A DNA stretch of 64,000 nucleotides from assembly GCA_022925895.1 (NCBI GenBank), contig JAKSYS010000063.1, positions 62,001 through 126,000 of the forward strand, in the 5' to 3' direction. The notes beneath the pieces were generated by a model that saw only the letters and a program-made list of their open reading frames with translations, was not told the origin of the DNA and made no database searches. Positions within the stretch are counted from its first letter, which is position 1, and every line of letters starts with the position of its first letter. This document shows, piece by piece, positions 1 to 12,157 of this stretch. This DNA is from Fragilaria crotonensis (Eukaryota > Bacillariophyta > Fragilariophyceae > Fragilariales > Fragilariaceae). Position numbers and translations under genes: made by a program.

Positions 1-3000
1 ATCACTAAAAACCTCCGTCTTGTCCTCCTTTCGGGTACTGTAATCGTACCAATGTTCCTGCGACGACTTGGAGGATGCTCAGGACTGCTTTTGCAATCGT
101 CATCACTGCTGGAATTTTCTGGAATGAAGTCTTCATCGTCGTCATCGTTCCATGAGGCAGATGGTTGCACCATTGTCCCTCCTGCAGTCACAGCTCTCAA
201 CGGTGGCACTATCACGTCTTCTGCAGACACAGCAGACACATTATTGGCTCGACGGGGTGGCGGAGGCTGTCGGTTGCCGTGTGCGCGGACCGACAGTTGC
301 ATGCTTTGTGCTTCAGCACACAGATCAAACAATGTCTCCGCTTCATGAAACAGAAAACAGCTCTGCCCATTGTATCTTGGTCTTTTGCACAGGGCCTCAC
401 ATACTGAACACTTCCACGTTGTCTTCATTCCGTGTCGAGTGTGCTTCTGTCCGGTTGAATGATCAATACGACAACACCAGACACAACTGGATTGCCTGTT
501 GTGGAGATAGGTTGGTGGTTGGCTCTTGATTTTCCTCCGTTCAATGAGTGGTAGCTTGGAAAAGTATGCTTCGCGTTTGTTGTATGAAATATTAACACCT
601 CCTGAAGAAGCGGCGTTGTCTCCTCCGTCCTCGGTCCTTCTCATCATCTGGCCATCGTCATCATCGCTGCAGCTTTCATACATTGATGGTGGAACAACTT
701 CAATGTTTAAATCATTGGCAAGCTCTAGACAGAATTGGCGGAATGGAGGTTGACGAGGACGCCTCTGTTGGAAGTTCTTGAATGATTTGCATTCGTCACT
801 CATAACAGTTCGACTGAGATTGTGTGCGTGGTATGCATTGTAGACACATGTCATGATGAGGCGTAACCAAATTGCACCGACTGGACCGAGATGAAAATGC
901 GCTGATTTGCAATTCTTTTGAAAGCGACTGTAAACATCGATCGGACCCTTGCCTCGATTCCATGTCGCCACCACCTCTGGAATTAGGTGGCGACCTGCCG
1001 GAAGAGGTTTCATTTGCTCATAAATCAACTTGCAGAGAGCTCTCCACAAGTCCAAGGTGCACTGGACGCTATGCTGATCAACTGCGTGGGACCCTGCTTC
1101 GAATGTCATAGCTGGCACAATCCCCTCCTCTATCCAATTCAGATGTTGCCGACCCAAATTCGTTATCACAGAAAGGTACTGTTCTCGTATCAAGGACGAC
1201 CCAACTTGAACATGAACAACACGGATTATCTTCCGTAGCAATGCGACAACGTAGAATGCATGGTCGAGAGCACCAGACGCCATACCATGGAGCAGTTGGC
1301 ATCGGTACGACGCATCAGGGATGCTTTGTTTGAACAGTTCAGGATCCTCGTCAGCGTTGATTTCTTGATACTCTCCAAACTCCGCAATCAGCTTGTACTC
1401 TTGAGTTAAGGTTGCCTGAGAACACTTAGACTTCATCTTCACCAACGCCACATAACGCGTAGGACCGGAAGGCAATCCGTCAACAAGAACACCTGCTATT
1501 GCATCCGGTGAAAACGCAGCCAGTTTCTCATCGGCATGACAAAGTAGTCCCGTCGTGAACAGTCTCAATTCTGATGACTTGGTGCCAAGCATTTAGCACT
1601 TTCTCGGAACGACGAACGAAGGGAAATGAGAAAATATAAATGGTTCGTTTAGTGTGCCTTCACAACAAGCTTTTGATTTGAAGGGTGCCATAAACCATGT
1701 CTTCATTAGCACACTCAACACCGTAGTAGCCTCTGGTTGCCTTCGTTGCGTCCGCCTGATAGTATCTCTCTATCACAGCCGCCTTCGTCCCCGACACAGC
1801 TAAGTTTTTGTTGCGACATATTTCGCGGAGATCAGGAAGACCCATTTCACTTAGACGTTCATGTGTGAAGACAACGTCATCCACCGCCTCGTGTGTCCGT
1901 AGCAGGCTGAGAATCCGCAGCACTGCATTGATGTTCTCGTCGCGATCAACATCTGGATAGCGACTGAGTAGCATCCAAATAGCGTATGCACCTGTTCCTG
2001 TTATCCGAAACTTTCGCAGAAACCATTCAGGAGTTCGCTGGCTTTCCGTCAACATGATTGGAACTTTGTCAAGATATGGCATTACTGGATCGTCGTCGCT
2101 CCAGAACTTAATCGGTGCGTTTCACCCCGCTGCGTGATCAGAGTGTAACGCCCTGGACCCAACGTTTCATCCGTTGTGTGCATGAGTACAACGCGACCCA
2201 ACCCACTCCTGTTAGCCAAGGCGAACTGCTTGTTTTGTCCGGTTCCCCTGACAGCCCAATATGCTGCGGCGGTGCCCTTCTCTTGGACGAGCCGGCGTGA
2301 AGGGCCTGGGTGTTGGTCAAAGGTGAACGGAAATGATTTCATGCGTTTCAACGTGCCCACAAGCACAGCACCCTTTGCACTTGCAAACAAATTCACTTCA
2401 CCTTCGACGCCGCCGTAGCCTCTGTCCCAAAAGAATTTTGTCCTGTTGAGATAGATCTGAGACTCAATTGACGCTCCAGACAATGCAAGAAGGAGTATCT
2501 TTGCACAATCAATCGTCGACTCTTTCCTTGATGCGACATGGCCTCCACAGTACAAAGATGTACAGTTGGAGACAGCGCCATGGTGGACGACGCCCCTTGT
2601 TGGGGTTGTTTATCTGAGAGTAACCTTCAAGCACAACTCTTCTAGAACAAAGTCGTAGCAGATCATCATCGAGCCTGATGTCCAGGAACAAAAGCAATCT
2701 CAGCACATGTTCTGCGAACGATTGACATGGCAGTTGCCATCTCTGTGTTGTGTGTCATAGGGGGCTTCCAAACTCCAACTCCTAACGAATCAACAGTAAG
2801 ACCAGTTGTTCCACACACCACCTGCGTTCGTGGAGCACGGTTGGTGGTATCGAGTGCTTTCAGTATTTGGCTGTACCGATAGTGACTCATGCCACCAGTG
2901 GAGGAAGGGAAGTTTGATGCATTTGCAGGATCAAAGTACATAGAGGGGGAAACCTAAGAAGAGGGATGAGAACAAAAAGGCAAATTGCCGGTCAGTCCAT

Positions 3001-3983
3001 TGATCAAATCAAAAACACAAGGAAGGCTTGCGTTGATATCCGATGTTCTTACCTTATAAAACGAAATCATGAGCTCGACACGAATGAATGCAATTATGTC
3101 GGAGCTTGATACTAGATCATTACTATTTCTCATGTTAATTAATGAAGGCCTTCATGTATCCCAGAAAGTGTGGATCCATGAAGGCCTTCAAGCAGTCACC
3201 GGGCGAAATTGTACGAACATCCCGATCGCGCCTTGAACCAATTCTCTTTTTCAGGTTTAGAAGCACAACAGGAACTTCTTCGCGAGCCCTGTCAAGCAGA
3301 CGGTTGTTGATGCCATCAATGGAAATGGAAACTTCTGGACGGTTGGATCCAGTGAGATACGTCCAGCCTTGACTTGCCACATCATAACCGCGCTTGGCAG
3401 AGGTATCATCATCACTTTTGTCGTCGTCCTCATCGTTGTTACTACCGCTGACGTATGCACTCAGGTTGAACATGGTCTCCATCATGCTATTGTCAACATC
3501 TTCAATCCCTCCAAGGAGGTCCTCATTAGCACCTTCATATTGATCATCATCATGCATGATGAAGTTGCTGCTTCATTTGCAATGGAATTTGCAATGAAAT
3601 GCGAGTAGTAAAGAACTCGCATTGTAACAAGGTTCAGGTCGTGTTCATCACCAAAAATTGTCTCAACGACCATGCCGTGATACTGTCATAACGTACCAAC
3701 CCGTCATTCAACGTCAAAACTGGATTGCATACGCATAAACAAGTGTACCCCGGAGGTGCGTTTGGTGTTGTGAAACGATCCGTGACACTGAGCGAGTAAG
3801 CCATGAAGAATGGTGTGATCAGATCATGGTCAACACGGTGTTCTTCGTGTTAAACTTGATTAACCCGTGGTTATAAGGTTACTTTTTGTCCTATTGCTAA
3901 ATCCGCCAAAGGAAAAAATGGATTCGTCGATCCGGAAATTAAATATTTTTTTGTCCTACCCGGTAGGACAAAAATGTTTGGGG
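1..3983 (-). mobile_element. Decayed PiggyBac-superfamily DNA transposon, copy A (3' part beyond window)
   Basis: The minus strand carries blocks of a PiggyBac-type transposase in order. They are an acidic N-terminal part (about 3557-3135), a block with MSHYRYSQILKAL (2941-2666), a block with WDRGYGG (2555-2082), a SAP-like helix-turn-helix (2082-1660), a block with GPIDVYSRF (about 1000-870) and a C-terminal zinc ribbon with CVWCC, CSVCEALC and CFLFH (about 480-340), then a Ser/Asp-rich tail. Order and zinc ribbon fit PiggyBac, a cut-and-paste DDD transposase of TTAA sites. The outer end at 3983 begins CCCC and is flanked by TTAG, a one-base variant of TTAA. The reading frame is broken in several places; for example, the two central ORFs overlap by one base at 2082. 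So it is probably dead. The other terminus lies left of the window. Copy B at 14165-15844 is a relative. Confidence 0.8.
3948..3974. repeat. Perfect 13-bp inverted repeat near the PiggyBac copy A terminus
   Basis: TTTTTGTCCTACC and its exact reverse complement flank a single C. The hairpin lies about ten bases inside the element's CCCC terminus at 3983. Copy B keeps one TTTTGTCCTAC half at the matching place but not the second arm. Confidence 0.85.
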
Positions 3984-6007
3984 TTAGTAATTCAAATCAT
4001 GAGTATTGTTGATTAATTCAACACTACACTCTTTTTACTATAGACAACAGTCCCCAAACTCCACGCAACAATTGGGACTAGTAAGATGACAACACTTCTC
4101 ACCTTCATTCTTCATTTAGTTTAACCTCACAAAAATTCCCATCCAAAAACAGTTAAGGCCTTTATTTCTAAGCATCTACATTTTCTATACCAACAAATCT
4201 ACCACCATGGTCTAGCTATCTCTTCAAGACTCTTTGCCCAAGGGTGGATTAGCAGTCAGGTTTCCTTCTTCTCCTGTCAAGTCCATTGGTCAACTTCCAG
4301 GTTCTAGCTACTTGTAATCTTTAGGCTACCATCAGCCAGTTCTTGCATACCAAACACACGAATACTGTCAGGTGCCTATACACTACACTTGTACTGAATT
4401 ACCATACTATTCCCTTAGAGCTTGCAGGATAGACCACCACTGGCCTAAATACTACTACCACACAACTGTAGTACTCTGTAACATGCTGCAAAATGTAATC
4501 CAAGCTCCAGGTATATGGGGAGTGTCACAAAGTCACTATCTTTCATGCAAATGGTTTCATTGTAAGCATACAACCTGCTTCTGCTGATGAATCTCTGGTC
4601 ATCTATAATCTGAAATTCTCATTGTTGTGCATATCCCCAGCAAGTCCTGTTCACAAGCATTTTGGTATCACTAAGTTTGCCTAACTAGAATAGAATTTCA
4701 AATGCTGAAACGCAATTGCAGCCTTCTTTAGTATGGGTGTAAATGGCATGAACTGACATCGCATGCCTTGAAGATGATAACACAGCCACACAAGAAACAA
4801 ATAGTACAACACTAGCCTAGATGTAGCTACCAAGAACTCTTGCTTACAGCAGAAGTAAGGTGCTGCAATGCAACAAGGAAGACATGAAGGCCTCTTAGTA
4901 TCAGATAAAATCCTATCTGGGTCAACAACAACTTATAAGAATACAAGGATATTCACTAGAGCTAGGATTGTACCAAGGGGATATTGCAGCAATAAGTATT
5001 TCTGCATTGTACTCCTACGGAAACGAAGGTTGATTGGCTGTCAAACGTCAAAGCAACAGCACAGCAGCAGTGTTTCATCATCATCACTGCTGACATGAAG
5101 GTCTCCTCAACATGAAACTTCATGTAGATGATCTATGAGGTCGTCCAACTTCTTGTTGACAATCATGGTTGGGGCACAAAGCTCCTGCAGAAATCATTGC
5201 TGGGAGTGTCAATACCATAGTGATGAAGGCAAAAGCAAGAAAAGACCATCAAATCTTCCCACAAAGCATGAGGAACTGGCTGTCAAAATTCAGAGAGGAG
5301 TGAAACAATGCATGCCTTCATTTTGGGCCAGGTTGTAGGGTCATAGGAAATGAGATCCACAATCAAATCAAATTTGTATGACCAACACTAATCTTCTTGG
5401 TTGCTTGTGATGTTTCAACCTCAACATTGCCAGTGGGGGTGATGCAGGAGGAAGGAATGGGTAGGATAGACATGGTCAAGTGTAAAACTCAAACTAAAGC
5501 AAAGTTGGTTTGTTTTCATGCAAAAGTGGAGGTTTCTCAGTACGCAGAGTGAAGAATGGACACATCCGACTAAAGGTAGCATTAGTACTGGAGTACGGTA
5601 GTACTACAGACGCAGTACAAAGTAAAATACAGTAGTTGTGTGCGCGTGTGTGCGCGTGGCGATGAAGGCTAACTACGGCGACTGCAGGACAGACGATCGT
5701 ATCCTGTCATCTCTGTTCGAACGATGCACAACGCGCGTGACATGACGGCACAGAGATTGTGAACTAAGATGACATATTTGTTCTTCGAGAGCCCATTTCT
5801 TCAACAAGAGGAATACAATACACACCCTATAGCATCGCTCTTGCTACTAGTAGACTAGAGTAGAGACTACTACTCCAAGTATCCAAAATATGACACATCT
5901 CCTGTTCAATACAATAATTTATATGTTACATCTACCATTTCCTGGTGTTTGTACATGAGATCATATCGCATAACGCACAACAAGTATAGACAATCCATTC
6001 TGAAGAC
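3984..6007. other. Intergenic, no gene recognised
   Basis: About 2 kb between PiggyBac copy A and the spliced gene at 6008. Only short ORFs without recognisable composition occur here. A TG/CG-rich stretch lies near 5636-5660, and GTAC-containing words appear around 5580-5640. I see no RNA gene or domain remnant. The promoter of the downstream gene presumably lies in the last few hundred bases, but no clear core motif is visible. Confidence 0.6.
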
Positions 6008-6759
6008 ATGATGCGAGTCTTCTTCCTTTTCGTTTCAGTCACCTTTCTTCTGGGGCATGCGTTGGCCTTTCTCGGCGGAAACCCCGGTGTCTATCATGGT
6101 CGTGGCAGACAATCCACCGTCCTTTCGTCACATAGTGTTGTGGGGAAGATCTTTCAGTTGGAAGAACGACAAGGTGGGTACAGTTGTATTCGGAGTACAA
6201 GTGTATGCGTGTGTCTCATTTACGTGTACAACCCCTCACCCTCACACTTAGTCATGAACACTGAACTCACCATGCGGTTCCAATCTCATGCCTACATATT
6301 ACATATCTATACATCACAACAATTTTTGCAGACAAGGACTTGGCCCTGACGGAGCTCATCTTGAATGGCGATAATACTGTATCGTTTGGGAACACAGACG
6401 GTCCTTTACCAATCGAAGCCACAGGAAGGTGGATACTTCATGATGACGGCAAGTTTGAGATGGAACTCTGTCGCAGCTTTGAGACAGGTTACGACACAGG
6501 CAACAACTCATTCAAGTCGTCTACCGGCCCAGGTTCTGCTACTGCGTATTCACTTTCCGCTTCGGCAAACCGGATCGGGCGTTTTCATTATACTGTACCC
6601 ATAGCCTTTCGAGGAGAACTCACCGATGTGGGTGGGAAACTTGCTGTTGAGGGGGCCATGGTATTGTGGACGCAAGACCTTGGAGATATGGAGGTTGGGT
6701 ACTTCAGTCTCCTGGATACTTCAAGCAGTGCTTCTACACCGACATCTGTGCAACACTAG
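6008..6759 (+). CDS. Spliced secreted or plastid-targeted protein, conserved-looking, function unknown
   Basis: Two exons, 6008-6173 and 6332-6759, joined across a GT-AG intron (GTGGGT donor, TTTTTGCAG acceptor), give 197 residues. The start is the ATG at 6008; the next codon is also ATG. Residues 1-20 form a hydrophobic signal peptide ending GHALA before FLGG. A phenylalanine directly after the cleavage site is the hallmark of diatom bipartite plastid-targeting presequences (ASAFAP-type), so plastid import is a reasonable inference. The mature part is rich in beta-type sequence, with alternating hydrophobics around FHYTVPIAFRGELTDVGGK and a GDMEVGYFSLLDTS ending. I do not recognise the family. 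A lipocalin-like or other beta-barrel fold is possible but unproven. Confidence 0.75.
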
Positions 6760-7741
6760 TAGCACCCGGGCGACAGTGAGTAAAGCACCATGTACATGGA
6801 CGATTTATCAAATCCAAGTGATGCAAATGGCGCCATGGACTACATGGCAACAGGATCAACAATGCTACACCCATCATCATCATTAATGCCTAATTTAGTG
6901 TGCCATGTGCACAATACCAACCCATGACACACAGATACTGTAGTGCTCGTAAGTTGTGGGACGGGGGAGCATACTTGTACTTATCAGTCCATCACACTTC
7001 GTGAAAAAAGCCATTCGGGATTTTTTTGCTAAACATGTGCCGGGCACAACTGTCGTTTCTACCATTCCATTGAGCAGTAGAAATGATAATCGGTGTTGTG
7101 TGGTGGTTCCATCTGAACAACATTCCAAAACCTGTCGTCATTGTCAATGTCATACTCTCCGTGGGAGGACATTGCCTAGGTTGTGAACTGGGCATCGCGG
7201 TGTATGCAAACAACCTTGTTTGGAGGAATGGTCCATTCAAGGCAAGTTGACATGACATCGCAGTGGGAGATTGATGACAGTGGCTCCAAGGGAAAGGCAA
7301 TTGTTGTTTGCAATCACCCGATTGATATTCAAATGCTTGGAGGAATGGTTTCAACATGGTGTCAAGAAGTGCACGATCGTATTTGAAGCCATCTGTGGTA
7401 TTGGTACGTAGCAAGTGGAGAATGGATCACCACTGTTCAGCCCTAGACTTCGTGACATTAAGCATTAAGGTACTGCACTTCCTCCTCCGGCCTCCGGCAC
7501 CCATCCTAGCCCGCTTCACGTTGCGTCTTGCTTTATCACTCCAAGGCTGCTCTGTAGGCCCCAAAGATCACTCGGACTGCGTGGGAGCCACGGGTCATGA
7601 AGACTGAATCACCTTATTTCCACAGCATGATCAGCTGCACAAAAAAATCAACTCGACGCCCCTGTGCTTGTGAAGCTGAATGTATTGCACATGCCGAATG
7701 AATTTCTGAATCGACCTCAAACATCGCACTCAATTGCCTTT
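6760..7741. other. Intergenic with one coding-like fragment
   Basis: Between two convergent genes. The plus-strand stretch 7183-7386 reads as 67 codons with coding-like composition (for example VVCNHPIDIQMLGGMVSTWC), but its start context is poor and no flanking exon is obvious. It may be a fragment of a transposon or captured gene. The remainder shows nothing recognisable. Confidence 0.45.
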
Positions 7742-9997
7742 CTACAGAGGCTTGATTTGAACGACAGAACTCCCGATATGTAAGGAATCATTGGCAAACG
7801 CCATTTCCTTTTTGCCCTTGCCGACCTGTATTCCATTCAATCGAAATCCGAGTGTGGATTTCAGATCAATAGCTCTCAAGCTGCAGAAAGCCTTGCGACT
7901 CGCATCGAGCTCGAGACGGACATGTGATGAGTCTGTGATGCTCGCATCCTTGTTCAGTCGAAAGATATTACCAGACTTGGGATGTGGATTAGCACCGAGG
8001 ACAATTGTGTCAACCGCACCGTCTTGCAGTACAATGCTGGCGCCCTGGTAGGGCCCAGCCGTGAATTCAAGTCGAAACCCTCGAGGCTTCGCTGCAGGCC
8101 CGTCCCGTGAATGCGCTTTTGAGGAGATAGGGATGGGCGTGGCATTTTCCTTCTCGGTAGATTCCTGCACGCGAAAGTCTTGGATATCCTTAGTTCGCAA
8201 CGTACTGGTAAATCCCGGGTGACTTACGCCGGGTTTCAATGGAAGCACCTTGATGATAGTTTTCCCCAATACAATGGTGTCATTGATGAACGCCTTTTGA
8301 GACTTTCCTGCTCCAAGACGCACCTTTTCCACAACCGTTCCAGCTGATGATTTGAGGTCCTTGACAAGGACAGTCACCAGCCTTTTGTTGACTTGGAGCG
8401 TCACCTGAGCGTGAACCAAATCAACGCTAGGATCTCCAGACAACAGAAATTCATATGGATCCTCAGGACAACGACCAAAGACGACCTTCTCTTGTTCGCC
8501 ATGGATCAAGTTGAGCATCTCCCCTTTATGTGATCCCGTAACAATCTGGAGAGTGACACCAATCTTATTCTGGTAAGCTCCCAGTCCATGTCATCGTCAT
8601 CACAGGTCTGATAATCGTCGTCGACGTCACTGTCTTGAAGACGATAAACATCGTCAGTGTGAGCGACGCCATGCTTCTTGGTCGGACGTCCAGCCAGGTT
8701 GACAGGAGACGCTCTTTTCTTGGTCACGATTTGAGGCGCCTCAATCCCAGCAGCAGCGCGTCGAGACGTGGCAGTGGTTCGACATGGTGAGTTAGTGATG
8801 GAAGGAATGCCAGCTTGAGTCGCCTTGTCGGCTGAAGGTTTCTTAGGTGTTCGAGTTGAAGCTTTGGCAGGACGAGCTTTCTTCTTTTGACAGGATTCGC
8901 CAATCTCGATGTTTTGGAACAGCTTCCGCAGGGCATCGTAGTCTGGTTTCTTGTTGTACCCGAAGGAGTGCACCTGTTCAAAGAAGGAACGGAGTGCTGG
9001 AGCAGCAGCAGATCCCAATGTCTTCCAAATACTGCTTTTGGACTGCAGCATGTAATGCTGCTTCAGAGTACCTATTTCTTCTTCGGATCGTCCGTGACTC
9101 CATGGCAGTTCTTTCCCAGCAGTTATTGTGAGAATCACTTCCATGAGCATATACAAGAGTGCTTCTAAATCATCGCGTCTGGATGGTGTCTCTCCCTGAA
9201 ACAAGTGCAGTGATGCATAAAGCGGTGTTCCGACCACGCCTCCTCCTGCGTCGTTGGCTCGATGGCCTCCCAAACTGGCATACGATTGGACCAGTCCTAA
9301 GTCAATCATGACGATTTGTCCTGCAGATGAGACCATAAAGTTATCGGGTTTGATATCAATGACGAGAAGTTTGCGTGAGTGGACAGCTTCCACGAGTGAA
9401 ATTAAGTGCGACGCAACTGTTGAAAAGCTTCGCTTTCCAGAGGCGATATCCGAAACCACTTGATCGAATGATGCTGCCATTTTCTCCATAATAAGGAATC
9501 GGTAGCCTGATTTTGGAGTTTGGCAGAAGTTGGGGTTAGTAATAGTTACACAGTCTCAAGTTTGCAAAGGCGCAAAATACAAGTATGAAATATAACGTGA
9601 CAAGCAAGAAGCAACAAGCAAGAATAAACGCACCTTCCGCATCGCCTGTCACAGGTCTAAGTGGCAATTCTGGAATGAGAGTACCTCGCAAGTCTACCAG
9701 ATGGTTTTGATAGACAAGGCCTTCGTAATGCAAAATGTCGGCATGAGTTTTACGTCGTACATTCTCCTTGCTTTTAGGTTTTGAGTTTAAATCTGGAAGC
9801 GGTGCCAATTTGATAGCGTGTATAACAGGTGGTACACCGAAAGTCTTTCCCGGTCCCTTTCCTTCATTCAATCCCTTGTTCTTCTCTTGGACAAGTTCAT
9901 GCACTGATCCACATGCCCCATCACCAATTCTCTTGCCAATCCTCCAGTGACGATTGATGACAATACCTTCAGGAGATGACGGCAACGAAGACGCCAT
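7742..9997 (-). CDS. CK1/VRK-like protein kinase with two C-terminal FHA-like domains
   Basis: Exon 1 is 9997-9634 and exon 2 starts at 9506, with a 127-bp GT-AG intron. The join restores GYRFLIMEKM, a normal kinase hinge region. The ATG at 9997 is the first true start. Kinase features are a glycine loop IGKRIGDGACGSVHE, the lysine in HAIKLAPL, the catalytic loop VIDIKPDNFM (the usual His-Arg before the Asp is Val-Ile) and IDLGLV in place of DFG. The KPDN and DLG/DFGL pattern fits the CK1/VRK group. A Lys/Pro-rich linker follows, then two FHA-like beta domains (phosphothreonine readers) near EQEKVVFGRCPEDPYEF and DTIVLGANPHPKSG. One base is missing around 8570: adding a G to TGGGAG joins DMDW to AYQNKIGVTLQIV and gives about 709 residues. 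This could be a sequencing slip or a real break. Confidence 0.8.
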
Positions 9998-10000
9998 TTT

Positions 10001-10028
10001 CAATGTTCAATGTTCAATGTTCAATGTT
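10001..10028. repeat. CAATGTT microsatellite at the kinase start
   Basis: Four tandem copies of CAATGTT lie just outside the ATG of the kinase gene, in its presumed 5' UTR or core promoter. Length variation here could affect expression, but no functional claim can be made from sequence alone. Confidence 0.9.
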
Positions 10029-10674
10029 GATTCAGGTCAAAACGAACTTTAACAAACACGATGTCGCGAGTCGTGAAGCGACAAGTTGTACCGGTAGACT
10101 GTTTCTATGTACATATGCGTATGTACGAATATACGCAACATTGGAAGATGGACTATGTAGTATTGTACCATACATGTGTATGCAACCTGGTTCTACACAG
10201 ATCAACGGCTTTTGGCGCGGGTTTCGTCAAACAGGGTACAGTACTTGGTACATACTGCAGTACGATGTATGATGAATGATGGATGATGTACGATGTATGA
10301 CACACTACCAGTACCATCTACTGTACGCCATCTACTGAACATGGTACCAGGTACTGTACTGTATGCATACAATCCCGGAATCCAAATTCGTACACATCAT
10401 TTTCATTTTTCACTGCAAATCACTCTTGACAAATATAATGGTAGTCAAGGTATCAATGGTAGCATTATTTATTACCATCGACAATTCAGAGCAATTTGGC
10501 AATCCCAGATTCGTTCGCATGGCCGAGCCAACCTGGTACAAGTAATGGTCTTTGGTCTTTGTTTAAGCAGACAATGCAACGTCACCAACATTGCATCTCT
10601 CGCAATCATAAAGAGTCAGGAATGCCCAGGTGGAGCGGAGAAACCTCATATGTAAAAGGATGTCGAATGTCGAG
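10029..10674. other. GTAC-rich intergenic region
   Basis: No ORF or RNA gene recognised. From 10080 to 10380 there are more than a dozen GTAC tetranucleotides, many inside larger palindromes such as GGTACC and AGTACT, and a short GATGAATGATG-type repeat near 10262-10300. The minus-strand kinase promoter must lie here. Confidence 0.7.
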
Positions 10675-12157
10675 TCATTCATGCCACTGTCGCTGTAATC
10701 GTGTCCATTCGTCATCAGACTCTGCTTGCAACGCATAGTCCGAGCACTTGTGACCGCATCCCGCATCGGAAAAGTAGCAATCTTGTTGCGACAAGGATGT
10801 GTGATTCGGATTGATCAGTGGACAGGGGAATATGGCATGCCGTCGGCACTCTTGTTCATTTTTCGCTGCAAGTTCGCGGTAGGATTGAACTTCAGCCAAA
10901 ACAAGGTCGCGCCCAAGAGCATCAATGGTGTTATCTAAACTGACATTGGCGGCCTGATACAAGATGAAATCATAATTGTCTTGAAGGAATTCGCCTGCCA
11001 AATACGCGTCAATCTGTGGGGTCGTCCATTTCAATTTCAGCTTGACACACCCCCTGCGCGATCGACCATCATCGTACCCCCCAGATTGCTTGCTATTCAA
11101 TACAACAACGTCGGCAAGGGGCACCTTTAGAATCATGGACAAGACCACAAGTGATTCCTCCATACGTTCGCTGATTGCAATGAAGTCATAGTTCTGAATC
11201 AAGTGCTCAATTTCTTCCTGTCTCGTATCAAACTTCTTTAATTTCAATATGTCAACGAAATGCGTCTTGAATCGTGGATCTTGAACGTGTTGAAGAATGG
11301 CACTCTCTGTTGCGGTTTTGTGACGACGACTCGCCTGATAAAAGAAATAGTCGCTCACGACGCGAGATGCTGGATGTCGCACAATCGACCAAAGTACTGA
11401 CTCGTGCGGTTGACGAAACAAATATTGACGATCTCCTGTGGATGCTGCTCCATGATTGTACCTTGCAAAGCAGGACGTGTTGTTCCCTAGCATGCGACGA
11501 CCCAATGTATCCGCAATACGAAGGGGTAACCCCCATCCCAGTGGACGATGCGCATTTGTTCAATTTGACATATAGAATGCCCGCGTTCAACGTTTGGTTT
11601 TTACGGCACCAACTGTAGGGTACAGTTGATACAGATCGGTTCCATACAGGAAAGACTCGTGATATCGATTCCACCAACGACTGATTGCGATTGTGTGAAT
11701 CTGTATCTGTATCCATATGCAGGTCTGTTCCGAAGTCCCGTTCGTTGCTTTGAACACCGATCTCCGACTCAGTCTCATTGGTACCGGTACTTAGTGCTAA
11801 CGGAGACTCTGTCGCATTCTCCGCCGATAACACTTCTGGATCGTTAATTTCAAGTTCAAGGTTTGAACTCGTACTCGCATATGAGGAAGAAGGGTTTGAT
11901 ATTTCTGTCAGCATCGACTCATTCTGTGACTGTGACGCATAAGCATTGGGAGTAGTGCTCGGCCCTGTCCAGAGAGAGGCATTGCCATTACCATTTGCAT
12001 TACCTTTGGTAACAGAACTACTGGTAGTAGTACTAAAGCTCCCGCTCCAGGGTTTAAGGCTCGATAGCAATATGTTCGAAACCATCAACAAAACAATAAC
12101 TACATGCACCAGTACGACCGCAAACTTCAATCGTGAGGTGGTGTAGCTGGAGGACAT
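10675..12157 (-). CDS. Type II membrane (Golgi-type) sulfotransferase, one frameshift
   Basis: The likely start is the ATG at 12157. Residues about 11-30 (VVLVHVVIVLLMVSNILLS) form one membrane anchor, followed by a long Ser/Thr/Asn-rich stem with many N-glycosylation sites, then the catalytic part: the topology of a Golgi type II enzyme. The 5'-phosphosulfate loop is KLNKCASST and the 3'-phosphate loop is RHPASRVVSDYFF, both typical of PAPS-dependent carbohydrate sulfotransferases. The frame breaks between these two motifs at a run of five G near 11530. Removing one G gives a single reading of 493 residues with GLPLRIADTLGRRM at the junction. So the gene is either recently broken or misread at a homopolymer. 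The acceptor sugar cannot be predicted. Confidence 0.8.
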
